NCBI GenBank assembly: GCA_945902075.1
Contig: CAMDMA010000016.1
Span: forward strand, 1-64,000
Reading direction: 5' to 3'
Length of the DNA stretch: 64,000 nt
Source of the DNA: Candidatus Kuenenia stuttgartensis
GTDB taxonomy: Bacteria; Planctomycetota; Phycisphaerae; Phycisphaerales; SM1A02
Shown: one piece after another, positions 8,712 through 17,300 of the stretch
How positions within the stretch are numbered: the first letter of the stretch is position 1
Layout: each line of letters begins with the position of its first letter
Notes under the pieces: generated by a model
What the model was told of the DNA's origin: nothing
What the model saw: the letters and a program-made list of their open reading frames with translations, nothing else
Database searches by the model: none
Program-made: the position numbers and the translations under genes

Positions 8712-9419
8712 ATGCAGAAAATGAGAAGCGACATGAAGACGACCGCGACCGCCATTTTGATCTCACTCGTCGCATCGATTTTCTTCGTGTCCACCGCCGA
8801 GGCGCAGGAAGTGCCTCCGCCGGCAAAGCCTCCGATGCAAGAGGAGGGGATGCCGGCGATGCCAGTCACGCCAGCGTCGGTGACGGCGGTCGTCGAGGTC
8901 ATTCCCTTCAAGCTCGAGAAGCCGTATGAGCACAACATGCGCAAAGATCGCGTGCAAGTTACGCGCGGGCATGTCGTGGTGCTTCGAGCGCCCAAGCCGT
9001 ACCTCGTCGCGCGTCAGGTTGCGGAGCCTGTGCTTCTTGTTGGTGCGCAGACAGCGGAGCGCATCAATGTTGGCGATGTATCTGGGGTACTTCTCGTGGT
9101 CGTTCCTGAGTGGAGCGAGCGGGGCGCGGATGGCGTGCTGCGCGCGGGTGAACCGCTCTCAGCCCGGATGATCTTTGCAACGCCAGAACTTCCGGAGCGC
9201 GTTGATGCAGCATGGATTTCTCGCGAACTGACGAAGGCAGACGCCGCAAACATTCCGCCGAGTATCGGTAGGACCTCGGCGGTGGTCCCCGGATTTACCG
9301 CATCTCGAGCCCTCGCGCTTGTCGATCGTGATGCGCTCAGCCGTGTGCTTGCCGACCTCGTGGAGCGGTATTCTCCCAACGAAACTGACCGCATTGCCGC
9401 TCTTCGTGCGATCGACTGA
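8712..9419 (+). CDS. Exported protein of unknown function
   Basis: A 235-residue protein with a signal peptide: MKTTATAILISLVASIFF followed by VSTAEAQE, cleavage expected after AEA. Three in-frame ATGs (8712, 8721, 8733) lie close together; the one at 8733 gives the most compact signal peptide, but 8712 is kept as the outer limit. The mature protein begins with a Pro/Met-rich stretch (~residues 30-55) and then a mixed alpha/beta region without Cys and without any motif I recognise. It is preceded by a 13-bp tandem repeat array. Not recognised as a member of a known family. Confidence 0.7.
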   Translation: MQKMRSDMKTTATAILISLVASIFFVSTAEAQEVPPPAKPPMQEEGMPAMPVTPASVTAVVEVIPFKLEKPYEHNMRKDRVQVTRGHVVVLRAPKPYLVARQVAEPVLLVGAQTAERINVGDVSGVLLVVVPEWSERGADGVLRAGEPLSARMIFATPELPERVDAAWISRELTKADAANIPPSIGRTSAVVPGFTASRALALVDRDALSRVLADLVERYSPNETDRIAALRAID

Positions 9420-9450
9420 TGAACTCGTGCGACGAAGTTACGCTGCGCGC

Positions 9451-9876
9451 ATGAAGATGCAAACTCGCGCACGAACACGCATGGTGCTCTGCCTCCTTTC
9501 GCCTCTCGCCCTCGTTGGCTGCGGCGGCACGCCGTCGGTCGTGGGCCCGGAGCGAGACACTGCAATGGTCGCAATGGCGGGGGGCCTGCAACATGTTGTA
9601 TTGGTTTCGCTCAACGACAGCGCCGACATCGCCGCGATGAAGGCGGCAAGTGACCGACTGCTACCCACCATCCCGATGGTGAAGGGCTATGTCTGCGGCA
9701 CGCCAGTGGACATCGGCCGCGCGAATGTGAGCAAGGATTACGACCTTGGGATCGTGGTGCAGTTTGCATCAATTGATGACTACAAGGCGTATCTCGAGCA
9801 CCCCGTGCATCTCCAACTTGTCACCGAGTGGCGACCCAAGTGGCGGCGTTCATACATCGTCGATTTCGGCCTCTGA
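9451..9876 (+). CDS. Lipoprotein with stress-responsive A/B barrel (Dabb) domain
   Basis: A 141-residue protein with a lipoprotein signal peptide: positively charged start (MKMQTRARTR), hydrophobic stretch and lipobox LVGC (Cys ~residue 23). The mature part is a Dabb-type ferredoxin-like barrel: HVVLVSL strand, a variable helix (ADIAAMKAASDRLL), central GTPVD strand and the characteristic DLGIVVQFASIDDYKAYLEH segment followed by PVHLQLV. Dabb domains form small dimeric barrels in plant stress proteins and many bacterial proteins; the substrate is usually unknown. The gene converges with the aminotransferase gene, and their 3' ends overlap by 27 bp. The open frame runs upstream to 9319 but the signal peptide fixes the start. 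Confidence 0.8.
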   Translation: MKMQTRARTRMVLCLLSPLALVGCGGTPSVVGPERDTAMVAMAGGLQHVVLVSLNDSADIAAMKAASDRLLPTIPMVKGYVCGTPVDIGRANVSKDYDLGIVVQFASIDDYKAYLEHPVHLQLVTEWRPKWRRSYIVDFGL

Positions 9877-11148
9877 GCCCGTTGACGCGGGTCTGCGGTC
9901 GCCGAGCGCAACAATCGTTGGCCACGCCGCTTCGATGCGGGTCAGCGCGTCGTCCAGTACCGCGCGAGTTGTCGCGAGACTAAGGCGAATGTGTCCAGCT
10001 GCGCCCGCCCCGAACCATCGTGGGCTTCCAGGAACGACACGAACCCGTGCGTAGGTCTCGATGCGCTCCGCCAACACTTCTTCGCTGAGACCTGTTCCCG
10101 ATATCTTGAAGAAGAGGACGAAGGTTCCCATCGGCGCGCATGCAAGTTCGACCCCGGGAAGCGCGCACAGCCGCCGTCGGGCGAAATCGCGTTGTGCTGC
10201 GCAGTGGGCAAGAAACGCCTGTAGCCATGGGCCGCACTGTTCGAGTGCCGCGATCGCGGCGATTTGTGAGACGGTTGAGACGCCTTCGATGGTGTGGCGA
10301 AATCCCTGTGCTTCCTGGAATTGCTCGGCATCGGTCGCGGTGGGCGCGATCACTGCGCCGATGCGAAGTCCAGCGAGCCCGAAGCCCTTTGAGAGCCCGT
10401 ACACAACCCACGCGCGGCACGCCTCCTGCGCGTGCGCGGCGAATGAGCGAAACGGACGACCATCGAGGACGACATCGGACCAGACTTCATCAGAGACCAG
10501 TATGAGTTGATACTCGCTCGCGACCGCGGCGATCGCGCTCACCTCTGCAGGTGTCCAAAGTGCTCCGACGGGATTGTGGGGACTGCATACGAAGACCGCA
10601 CGTGTTGCCGGAGTGATCGCAGCGCGAAGACCCTCCGCAGTCCAACGGCCCGCATCCGCGCGCCAAAATCGCAGCGTTGCTCCCGCGCGGCGCGCACTCT
10701 CCGCGACAAGGAAGTCCACGGGGTCTTGCACCACAACCTCATCGCCCGATTTGAGCAAATGGCGCGCAACCAGCGTGATTCCGCTCGCGGCCGAGTTGGT
10801 GGCGATGACACGCGCGGACGCAACGGTCGCGTCTTTCGTTGTTTTGAAATGGCGCGCCACCGCCGCACCAAACTCTGGAATCCCCGCGGCTGGCCCGTAC
10901 GAGAGATGCGGGGTGCGCACATAGGCCGTGATTGCATCGATGATCGGACTCGCGACGGGAAGATCAGGATCGGCCGCTGTGAGTGGAATGACATCAGCCG
11001 CAACGGTCGCCCAGCGAAGGTTGTGCGCCCGAGTGCGAAGCGCATCGAAGTCTGGCGTTCCGAGCAACGGGTTCCCGGCGGACGCGCAGGCATTCGCTTC
11101 TGCCTCTGCATCGCGACGCGGAGAGGAATGACCGTGGGTGTGATTCAT
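9850..11148 (-). CDS. PLP-dependent aminotransferase, PatB/MalY-like C-S lyase type
   Basis: A 432-residue fold-type I PLP enzyme. The Schiff-base lysine is in GLSKGFGLAG (Lys254). Upstream are the substrate-side SPHNPVG motif (~189-195) and the PLP-ring aspartate in LVSDEVWSD (~220). The sequence PDLPVASPIIDAI and LSYGPAAGIPEF near the N-terminus are typical of the MalY/PatB branch, whose members cleave C-S bonds in cystathionine or cysteine conjugates, though plain aminotransferases also occur. Length fits the family. A His-rich N-terminal tail (MNHTHGHS) is unusual but short. It is followed downstream by the convergent Dabb lipoprotein gene (27 bp overlap) and preceded by a flavin monooxygenase gene on the same strand 99 bp away. 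Confidence 0.88.
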   Translation of the reverse strand: MNHTHGHSSPRRDAEAEANACASAGNPLLGTPDFDALRTRAHNLRWATVAADVIPLTAADPDLPVASPIIDAITAYVRTPHLSYGPAAGIPEFGAAVARHFKTTKDATVASARVIATNSAASGITLVARHLLKSGDEVVVQDPVDFLVAESARRAGATLRFWRADAGRWTAEGLRAAITPATRAVFVCSPHNPVGALWTPAEVSAIAAVASEYQLILVSDEVWSDVVLDGRPFRSFAAHAQEACRAWVVYGLSKGFGLAGLRIGAVIAPTATDAEQFQEAQGFRHTIEGVSTVSQIAAIAALEQCGPWLQAFLAHCAAQRDFARRRLCALPGVELACAPMGTFVLFFKISGTGLSEEVLAERIETYARVRVVPGSPRWFGAGAAGHIRLSLATTRAVLDDALTRIEAAWPTIVALGDRRPASTGSEAEIDDV

Positions 11149-11247
11149 GGTGGTTTTCCGTCCGGATGCTCAGCGCGCCGTACGAACGCACCGTACTTCA
11201 CATCGATGTATTTCACAGGTGCGGCGTGGTGTGCGGACACAGGCGAA

Positions 11248-12366
11248 TCAAACGACGAGCGGTAACGCGGGACCGCGCGCGCCGAACGGAGCAAGAAATG
11301 CAGCGCGCAATCGTCGTCCATCCATGAAGAGCTTTTGATGATGCGGGCGACGAAGCAGCGTGTAGAGAGCGAAAGCGGCAGCGGCTTCTTCACGGCTGCC
11401 GACATCCGCAAGCAGCCCTCCGAGGATCGCGGCGTCGACGAGCGCGCCGTTGGCTCCCTGACTCGTGAATGGCAAGCAGGCGTGCGCGGCATCACCAACA
11501 AGCGCAAGATTTCCACATGCGAGACTCGCGAGCGGCGGTAGGTCGCGCGTAGGCCAAAGATGGGAGTGATTGAAGTTGGTCGAGTCGATCGCCTCGGCGA
11601 TCTCGGGTGCCCAGTTGGTAAGTTGATGACGGACGAACAGTTCGATTTTCTCCGCGAGTGTCGCAGCGCGACCGGTATCGCGCGCAGTATCGACCCCGTA
11701 CCGCACAGCATCGAATTGAACGAACCACACCACGCGCGTCGCGCTCTCCGCAAGCATGCCGACGGCGAGGCCACCGCGCTCATCATGAAATTTTTGGAAG
11801 CCGTTGCCCAGCGTTTCTGCGAGTTCAGGTGCTTCCGCAACGGAAACAATCTCGTGAATCGCGACATCGGAAAGCGTTGCCTCTGGAAAGATCAAGGATC
11901 GCGTGCGCGAGCGTGCACCGTCACACGCGAAGAAGATGTCGCCGGCGATACGCGTGCCGTCGTCGACCTTGATCGCATTGGTCGAGCCGTCCGTATTTCG
12001 TTCAAGCGTCTCGAGATTCCAGCCTTCGAGCATTCCGGTGCCGGCCGCAGCCATCCGGAGTATGCGAAGAAACCGCTCGCGGGAGATACAAACGGACGCC
12101 TCGAGCGAATGCTCCGCGAGGACTTCCCCGTTGCGGTTTCGAAGCGAGACCATCTCGATAATGCGGCCAGCCGCTCGCCAGTCGAACTCTGGAGCGATTG
12201 CATCGAGTGCCCTGAGTCCATTCGGCATAAGGATGAAACCCATTCCAGCAGACGCACCGGGCTTCCGGCGTTCGATAAGGACAGACTCCCTGCAATGGGA
12301 AGTCGACCGAAGCGCGGCCGCGACCGCACAGCCTGCAACACCTCCGCCAATGATCACGGAACGCAT
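11248..12366 (-). CDS. FAD-dependent monooxygenase, aromatic hydroxylase (PHBH-like) family
   Basis: A 372-residue flavoprotein. The N-terminus has the Rossmann dinucleotide motif GGGVAGCAVAAAL directly after the start, and the C-terminal half has the family's second FAD motif, LVGDAAHACLPFTSQGAN, where GD contacts the ribityl chain. An internal ACDGARSRTR segment corresponds to the DG motif that binds both FAD and NAD(P)H. Members hydroxylate aromatic or related compounds using O2 and NAD(P)H. The start at 12366 places the FAD motif 4 residues from Met, which is normal; the frame is open to 12474. The substrate cannot be predicted. It precedes the PatB-like gene on the same strand. Confidence 0.87.
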   Translation of the reverse strand: MRSVIIGGGVAGCAVAAALRSTSHCRESVLIERRKPGASAGMGFILMPNGLRALDAIAPEFDWRAAGRIIEMVSLRNRNGEVLAEHSLEASVCISRERFLRILRMAAAGTGMLEGWNLETLERNTDGSTNAIKVDDGTRIAGDIFFACDGARSRTRSLIFPEATLSDVAIHEIVSVAEAPELAETLGNGFQKFHDERGGLAVGMLAESATRVVWFVQFDAVRYGVDTARDTGRAATLAEKIELFVRHQLTNWAPEIAEAIDSTNFNHSHLWPTRDLPPLASLACGNLALVGDAAHACLPFTSQGANGALVDAAILGGLLADVGSREEAAAAFALYTLLRRPHHQKLFMDGRRLRAAFLAPFGARGPALPLVV

Positions 12367-12488
12367 GACGCTCTCCTCGTGAGTTGTCGCGCCAACAACG
12401 TATGGCCGCCAACTCCGATGCACTCCGTCGGCTACGCCGCGATCTCTCTCGAGAGCGTTGAAATGTGCAAACATTCGACCGAAATGTC

Positions 12489-13490
12489 TTAGTCGGCTTT
12501 GTGAGACGCCGCAGCGCGTTCGCCAGCGCGGATCGCAAGCGGAAGTCGGTTCATTGCGGGCGGGGTCGGGCAGGTCGCAAATGCTGTAAATGCGCAGGGG
12601 GGATTGGTCGCGCGGTTGAAATCAATTGTTGTCCGTCCGCCAACCGGTTTCTCGATATCAAGAAATCGTCCGCCGCCGTAGGTCTCCGTACCGTTGGTGG
12701 TATCGCCGAACACGACAAACAGCCGTCCATTCGCCCCTGGAGTCGCGACGAGTTCACACTCGATGCCGTGCACCTGGAGGCGAAGCCGTGCCGCGATCGG
12801 CTGGGTCTCGACAAAGCCCATGACGTTGGTGATCGCAACGGTTGTCTCGGCCGCGAGTGCGTCCGCAACCGTGCTTCTCAAAACCGTGCCTTCTACAACC
12901 GAACCTTCTACAACCGTGCCTTCTACAACCAAACCTTCTACAACCAAACCTTCTACAACAAGGTTCGGATCAAACGCAAACAGCTTGAGTCCGTCAAACT
13001 GGCTTCGGATGGCACTCGCGTTGTCTCGCACCCGAAGCGCCAACGCGCCGTTTCGACGCACAGCCGTGATCATCAGTGGCCCATTTCGTAGGACGCTTGG
13101 CGTCCCGCGATCATCGACAACAAGGGCGCACTCCCGATCCGCACAGGGCACACCGTCAAGAGTCACGTCGGGAACGCGTGCACGGAAACTGATGCTGTCC
13201 TCCTGCACGGTGAACGCTCCAATGCAACCCGCGCTCGCGTGGGCGTAGCGGAGTGTGCAGGCGGGGTCCGAGCCGATCGTGAACACGCCATCGGTGAGAA
13301 AGTCGAGCCCGACAAGCGTCAGCCATCCATCGTCAGCCGTGAGGAGCCGGACGCGCTGCTCGAACCACACATCGCGATCACCTTGGGTGAATCCGGCTCG
13401 TAGCGCGTTGTGCGCAGTCGGGCCACTCGGCGTGGAGGCACAGGCGAGCACGATCAACGGAAGCAGAAAAAAGAGAGGTGTAGCGGTCAT
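12489..13490 (-). CDS. DUF1684-family lipoprotein with inserted VVEG-x repeats
   Basis: A 333-residue protein with a lipoprotein signal (MTATPLFFLLPLIVLACAS, Cys ~17). The mature part resembles DUF1684: an early DDGWLTLVGLDFL segment, FTIGSDP, and a C-terminal GRLFVVFGDTTNGTETYGGGRFLDI region with NRATNPPCAFTAFATCPTPP close to the end. The middle is interrupted by a pentapeptide array (VVEGL, VVEGL, VVEGT, VVEGS, VVEGT, ~residues 178-202) encoded by 15-bp tandem DNA repeats at 12886-12960, where relatives continue directly with a short linker. The function of the family is not known; it is sometimes placed with FHA-like or carbohydrate-active folds, which I cannot confirm. Confidence 0.8.
   Translation of the reverse strand: MTATPLFFLLPLIVLACASTPSGPTAHNALRAGFTQGDRDVWFEQRVRLLTADDGWLTLVGLDFLTDGVFTIGSDPACTLRYAHASAGCIGAFTVQEDSISFRARVPDVTLDGVPCADRECALVVDDRGTPSVLRNGPLMITAVRRNGALALRVRDNASAIRSQFDGLKLFAFDPNLVVEGLVVEGLVVEGTVVEGSVVEGTVLRSTVADALAAETTVAITNVMGFVETQPIAARLRLQVHGIECELVATPGANGRLFVVFGDTTNGTETYGGGRFLDIEKPVGGRTTIDFNRATNPPCAFTAFATCPTPPAMNRLPLAIRAGERAAASHKAD
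12886..12960. repeat. In-frame tandem repeat, 15-bp unit, five copies
   Basis: Five copies of a 15-bp unit (nnnccttctacaacc on the plus strand, with variable first triplet gtg, gaa, gtg, aaa, aaa) inside the DUF1684 gene. On the coding (minus) strand each copy adds five residues of the VVEG-x type, so the frame is kept. Confidence 0.97.
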
Positions 13491-13567
13491 GTGTAGAGCC
13501 TATTTTCGCGGCAACTTGAAGCGTACCCGCCGGGACTGCGGGACCATAAACGCCCTCAGCCACGCGA

Positions 13568-13627
13568 GCCTCATCCATGAAAGCCTCACCCATGAAAGCC
13601 TCACCAATGAAAGCCTCACCAATGAAA
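13568..13627. repeat. Tandem repeat, 15-bp unit, four copies
   Basis: Four copies of gcctcaccaatgaaa or close variants (gcctcatccatgaaa, gcctcacccatgaaa) in the intergenic region, ending directly at a GC-rich hairpin. The unit length equals that of the in-frame arrays of neighbouring genes, but no gene covers it. Confidence 0.96.
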
Positions 13628-13628
13628 G

Positions 13629-13657
13629 CCCCCCGCGGAGGTGGGGTCCGCGGGGGG
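13629..13657. terminator. Perfect GC-rich hairpin, possible terminator of nrdJ
   Basis: An 11-bp perfect stem (ccccccgcgga / tccgcgggggg) with a 7-base loop. On the minus strand it lies about 670 bp after the nrdJ stop, and is followed by CTTTCATT rather than a clear T run, so an intrinsic terminator is only possible. Confidence 0.4.
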
Positions 13658-14322
13658 AGGGACGGGGCCTTCGCGTGGTTGGCCCCGTCGTGGTGGATGT
13701 GAAGGAGAGAACGATCAACAGGTCAGCGGTCTCAAGTCGGTGTCCCGAGACGCGCTTGAGGTCGCGCGACTTGGGGATTGGGCTCTGCGAACTCCTTGCG
13801 CGCCCAACCAATGCGAGAAGGATCCATCCACTCGCGCACCTTCTCGAACACAAAGTCAGCCGGTATTCCGGCAGCCTCTGCGGTCGCGCTGTCAGTCTCT
13901 CGACTCTGTCGGGTGTGTCGGAGTCCTCAGCAGACACCCGATCGAATGGTGGCACCTGAATTCGGCTTCCATTCCTTGCAATTCCAGGCCCGCGAGTGCG
14001 TCGCGGGCAACGTGGAATCATCTCTGCCACCTCCTGTGGCGTGCCACGATTCGCGCAGAGGGGAGTGCGTCCCGACTGCCAAAATTCTCCAATCCACGCA
14101 CGTTTGTGCTGCAAATCCGATGTGCGGATCGGATTTGTAGGGGCATCAGCCCGATGTTTGTTTGCTCTTGACGCGTGCAGACTCGAACGGCTCAAGCTGA
14201 GAGTGGAGAGCGGGAAAATGGCCTTTGTATCGAGTCCGCGGCATGGGTCTGCCGTTGGTTGGCGAGCGACTCATCATCGCGTCTACCAGCGCGTGCCACG
14301 GGTTGTCGAAGTTTTTGTGTGG

Positions 14323-17300
14323 TTAGCTGCACCCCATGCTGTTGCCGCAGTTGAGGCAGCGGTAGCACGTTCCATTGCGCACCGTGATCGAACCGCAGAC
14401 ATCGCATGCTGGCGCGTCGCCCATGAGTGCTGCGTTCGATGCGTCGAGTGCATTCGCGGCGACGGTTGTTGTCGTCGCTGTTCGTGCAATCCGCTCGACC
14501 GAAGCGATCGCCTCGATCGTGCGCGTTTCCGAGGTGACCGTAGCGGTCATCGCAGGCGACCCGCTCGAAGCGAGAAATCGTGGCACGACTGTTGGAGCGG
14601 CCGAGCTGGGAGTGGTCGCAGTCAAGTCGATCCGCCCTTCGCGGGTGGGGAAGTCGCGACTCGCTTCCAGGCGACTTGAATCCGTCCTCCCATTCTCGAT
14701 CATCGCTTCGCGGCGCACCGACCAGTTGGTCGATGCCTGCGTGCCGGTTCCGTTGGCACATGATGCGTCCTCCTTGCGCGTTGTTTCCGAATGTCCCGAA
14801 AGGGAATGACCGAGCGTGTTCTCCGGCTGCGCGCCGGGGCGACGTGGCGCGTTGATCTCGCGATAGCCAGGGATGAACTGCATTCCAAGCCAGCGGAAGA
14901 TGTAGTCGACGAGGCTCTTCGCGAACGGAATGTCGGCGTTGGTCGTCATTCCCATTGGCTCAAACCGCTGGTGCGCAAACTTCGTCACCAAACTCTCCAC
15001 CGGCACGCCGTACTGCAGCGCCACCGAGATGGCGGTGCCGAGCGAATCCATAAGTCCGCCGATGGTGGAGCCTTCTTTGGCCATGGTGATGAAGAGCTCG
15101 CCGGGGCGACCGTCCTCATAGAGTCCGACGATGAGGTAGCCCTCATGACCAGCGACGTTGAACTTGTGGGTGAGCGACTCGCGGGTGTCGGCGAGTCGAC
15201 GGCGCATCGGCCGCTCAATGATCCGGTCGACCACGCGATCGACCACGCGATCGACAAACCGCTCGACGACGCGCTCCACCACGATTTCACGAACGCCGTT
15301 GGCCGAATGTTCCGAAGTGCCCGCGTGGACCCCGGCCTGCACCGCTGTGTTCTCACCACTCAGAGCCATATCTGTCAAAGCTTCAGTCACCAGTGCAGAT
15401 TGCTCCTCGGCTGTGGTGATTTCAAGGTCAGCTGCAGCGGTCTTCTCGCTGTCATCCTCTTCGCTCTTGTCGCTCTTTGTCGAAAGCGGCTGGCTGAGTT
15501 TGCATCCATCGCGATACAGCGCGTTGGCCTTGAGACCAAGTTCCCAACTCAGCCGATAGCAGGCACCGATGTCGGCAACCGATGCATCAGATGGCAGGTT
15601 GATGGTCTTTGAGATGGCCCCCGTAATGAATGGCTGCGATGCCGCCATCATCCGGATGTGTCCCTCAGGCTTGATGAACCGCGTGCTCAGTGGGCCACAA
15701 CGATTCGCGCAGTCAAACACCGCAAGGTGCTCGTCCTTGAGATGTGGTGCGCCCTCGATCGTTTGAGTTCCGCAGATGGTGCGATTGATGACCTCAATCT
15801 GCTTCTTCGTGAGCCCAAGCGCACGTAGGCCATTGAAGGACATATCGCCCTTCGCAGCGTCAACATCGACGCCAGCAGTCGCAAGCACATCAATCGGCAT
15901 CGACCATGCCGAGAAGGCGAAAGCGATTTCGAAGACGGTCGGAAGACCGTTCTCCACCGCGACGAGTTGCTCGTGGGTGTAGCCCTTGGCGAGAAGGAAT
16001 TCGCGGAAGGAGATTGATGGGCCAGAGGTTGGGGTTCCGTCCGCATTTGGCACCGCGACATCAAGTCCGAGCGTGCCCATCACGTAGGTCACCATGTCAT
16101 CGGCTTGCTCGGCGGTGTAGCCGAGCGCTCGAATCGCCGGACGGAGCGACTGGTTGGCAATCTTGAAGTACCCGCCGCCAGCAAGCTTCTTGAACTTCAC
16201 GAGCGCAAAGTCGGGCTCGACACCGGTCGTGTCGCAATCCATGAGAAGCCCGATGGTTCCGGTTGGCGCGATGACCGTGGTCTGCGCGTTGCGGAAGCCG
16301 AACTTCTCGCCGAAGCTGAGCGCGTCGTCCCAACAGACGACCGAGCGATCAAGAAGATCATGCGCGTTCGTGAGGTTGATGCGGCCGCCATGCACGATCG
16401 AGTGATCAATCGGGACCGGGCGAATCCGGAGCGCCTCGTACTCATCGTTTGAGCGGGACATGCCCATCGCTGCGCGTCGGTGATTGCGCACAACACGGAG
16501 CATGTTGTCGCGGTTCGCGGCGTAGCCGGCAAACGGACCATGCTCCGCAGCGAGTAGCGAACTCTGCGCGTACGACCGACCGGTGAGGATCGATGTGAGC
16601 ATGCCGCACACAGCGCGCCCCTCCTCGCTGTCGTAAGGAATGCCAGCCTGCATGAGCATCGCGCCAAGGTTCGCATAGCCAAGGCCAAGTGTGCGGTACT
16701 GCCACGAGAGGTCGGCAATCTCCTTCGAAGGAAAGGCCGCCATGAGCACAGAAATTTCAAGCACGATCGTCCACAGACTGATCGCATGCTCGTAGCCTTC
16801 GATATCGAACCGTCGGGCCTGCGAGTCATAGAACTTCATCAAGTTGATCGACGCGAGATTGCAGGCCGTGTTGTCGAGGAACATGTACTCGGAGCACGGA
16901 TTACTCGCGTTGATGCGACCGCCAACCGGGCAGGTATGCCACGCGTTGATGGTGGTGTCGTACTGCACACCCGGATCGGCGCAGCGCCATGCCGCAAAGT
17001 TGATCTCTTCCCAGAGATCCTTTGCCTTCACGGTCTTTGCCACCTTACCGTCCGTGCGGCGGATGAGGTTCCATTCCGAGTCGGCATCGAGGGCGTCAAA
17101 GAACGAGTCAGGGATACGAACCGAGTTGTTCGAGTTTTGGCCGCTGACGGTGTAGTACGCCTCGCCGTTGAAGTCGTAGTCAAGCTTCAGGTTGAACTTC
17201 TCGGCAAGCTTCTTTTGCTCAGCACTGAGGACCTTCATGCCCTCAACGAGCGCGGCAACCTTGATCTCTTCGCGCGCCTTCCAGTTCACGAATCCTTGGA

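Larger units (their letters stand above)
13491..14322. other. 832-bp gap without a confident gene
   Basis: Between the start of the DUF1684 gene and the end of nrdJ. It contains a four-copy 15-bp repeat and a perfect 11-bp hairpin (listed separately). Several long frames are open on both strands (for example 13500-14195 minus and 13641-14171 plus), but their translations are rich in Arg, Ser and Pro and show no domain. One short minus-strand frame at about 13732-13920 reads like ordinary protein (FVFEKVREWMDPSRIGWARK) but has no start codon before an upstream stop, so it may be a decayed gene remnant. Confidence 0.5.

Noticed and set aside
13500-14195. 231-residue minus-strand frame and 176-residue plus-strand frame between nrdJ and the DUF1684 gene
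   Set aside because: Both Arg/Ser/Pro-rich without recognisable domain; competing open frames on both strands, typical of GC-rich non-coding DNA.
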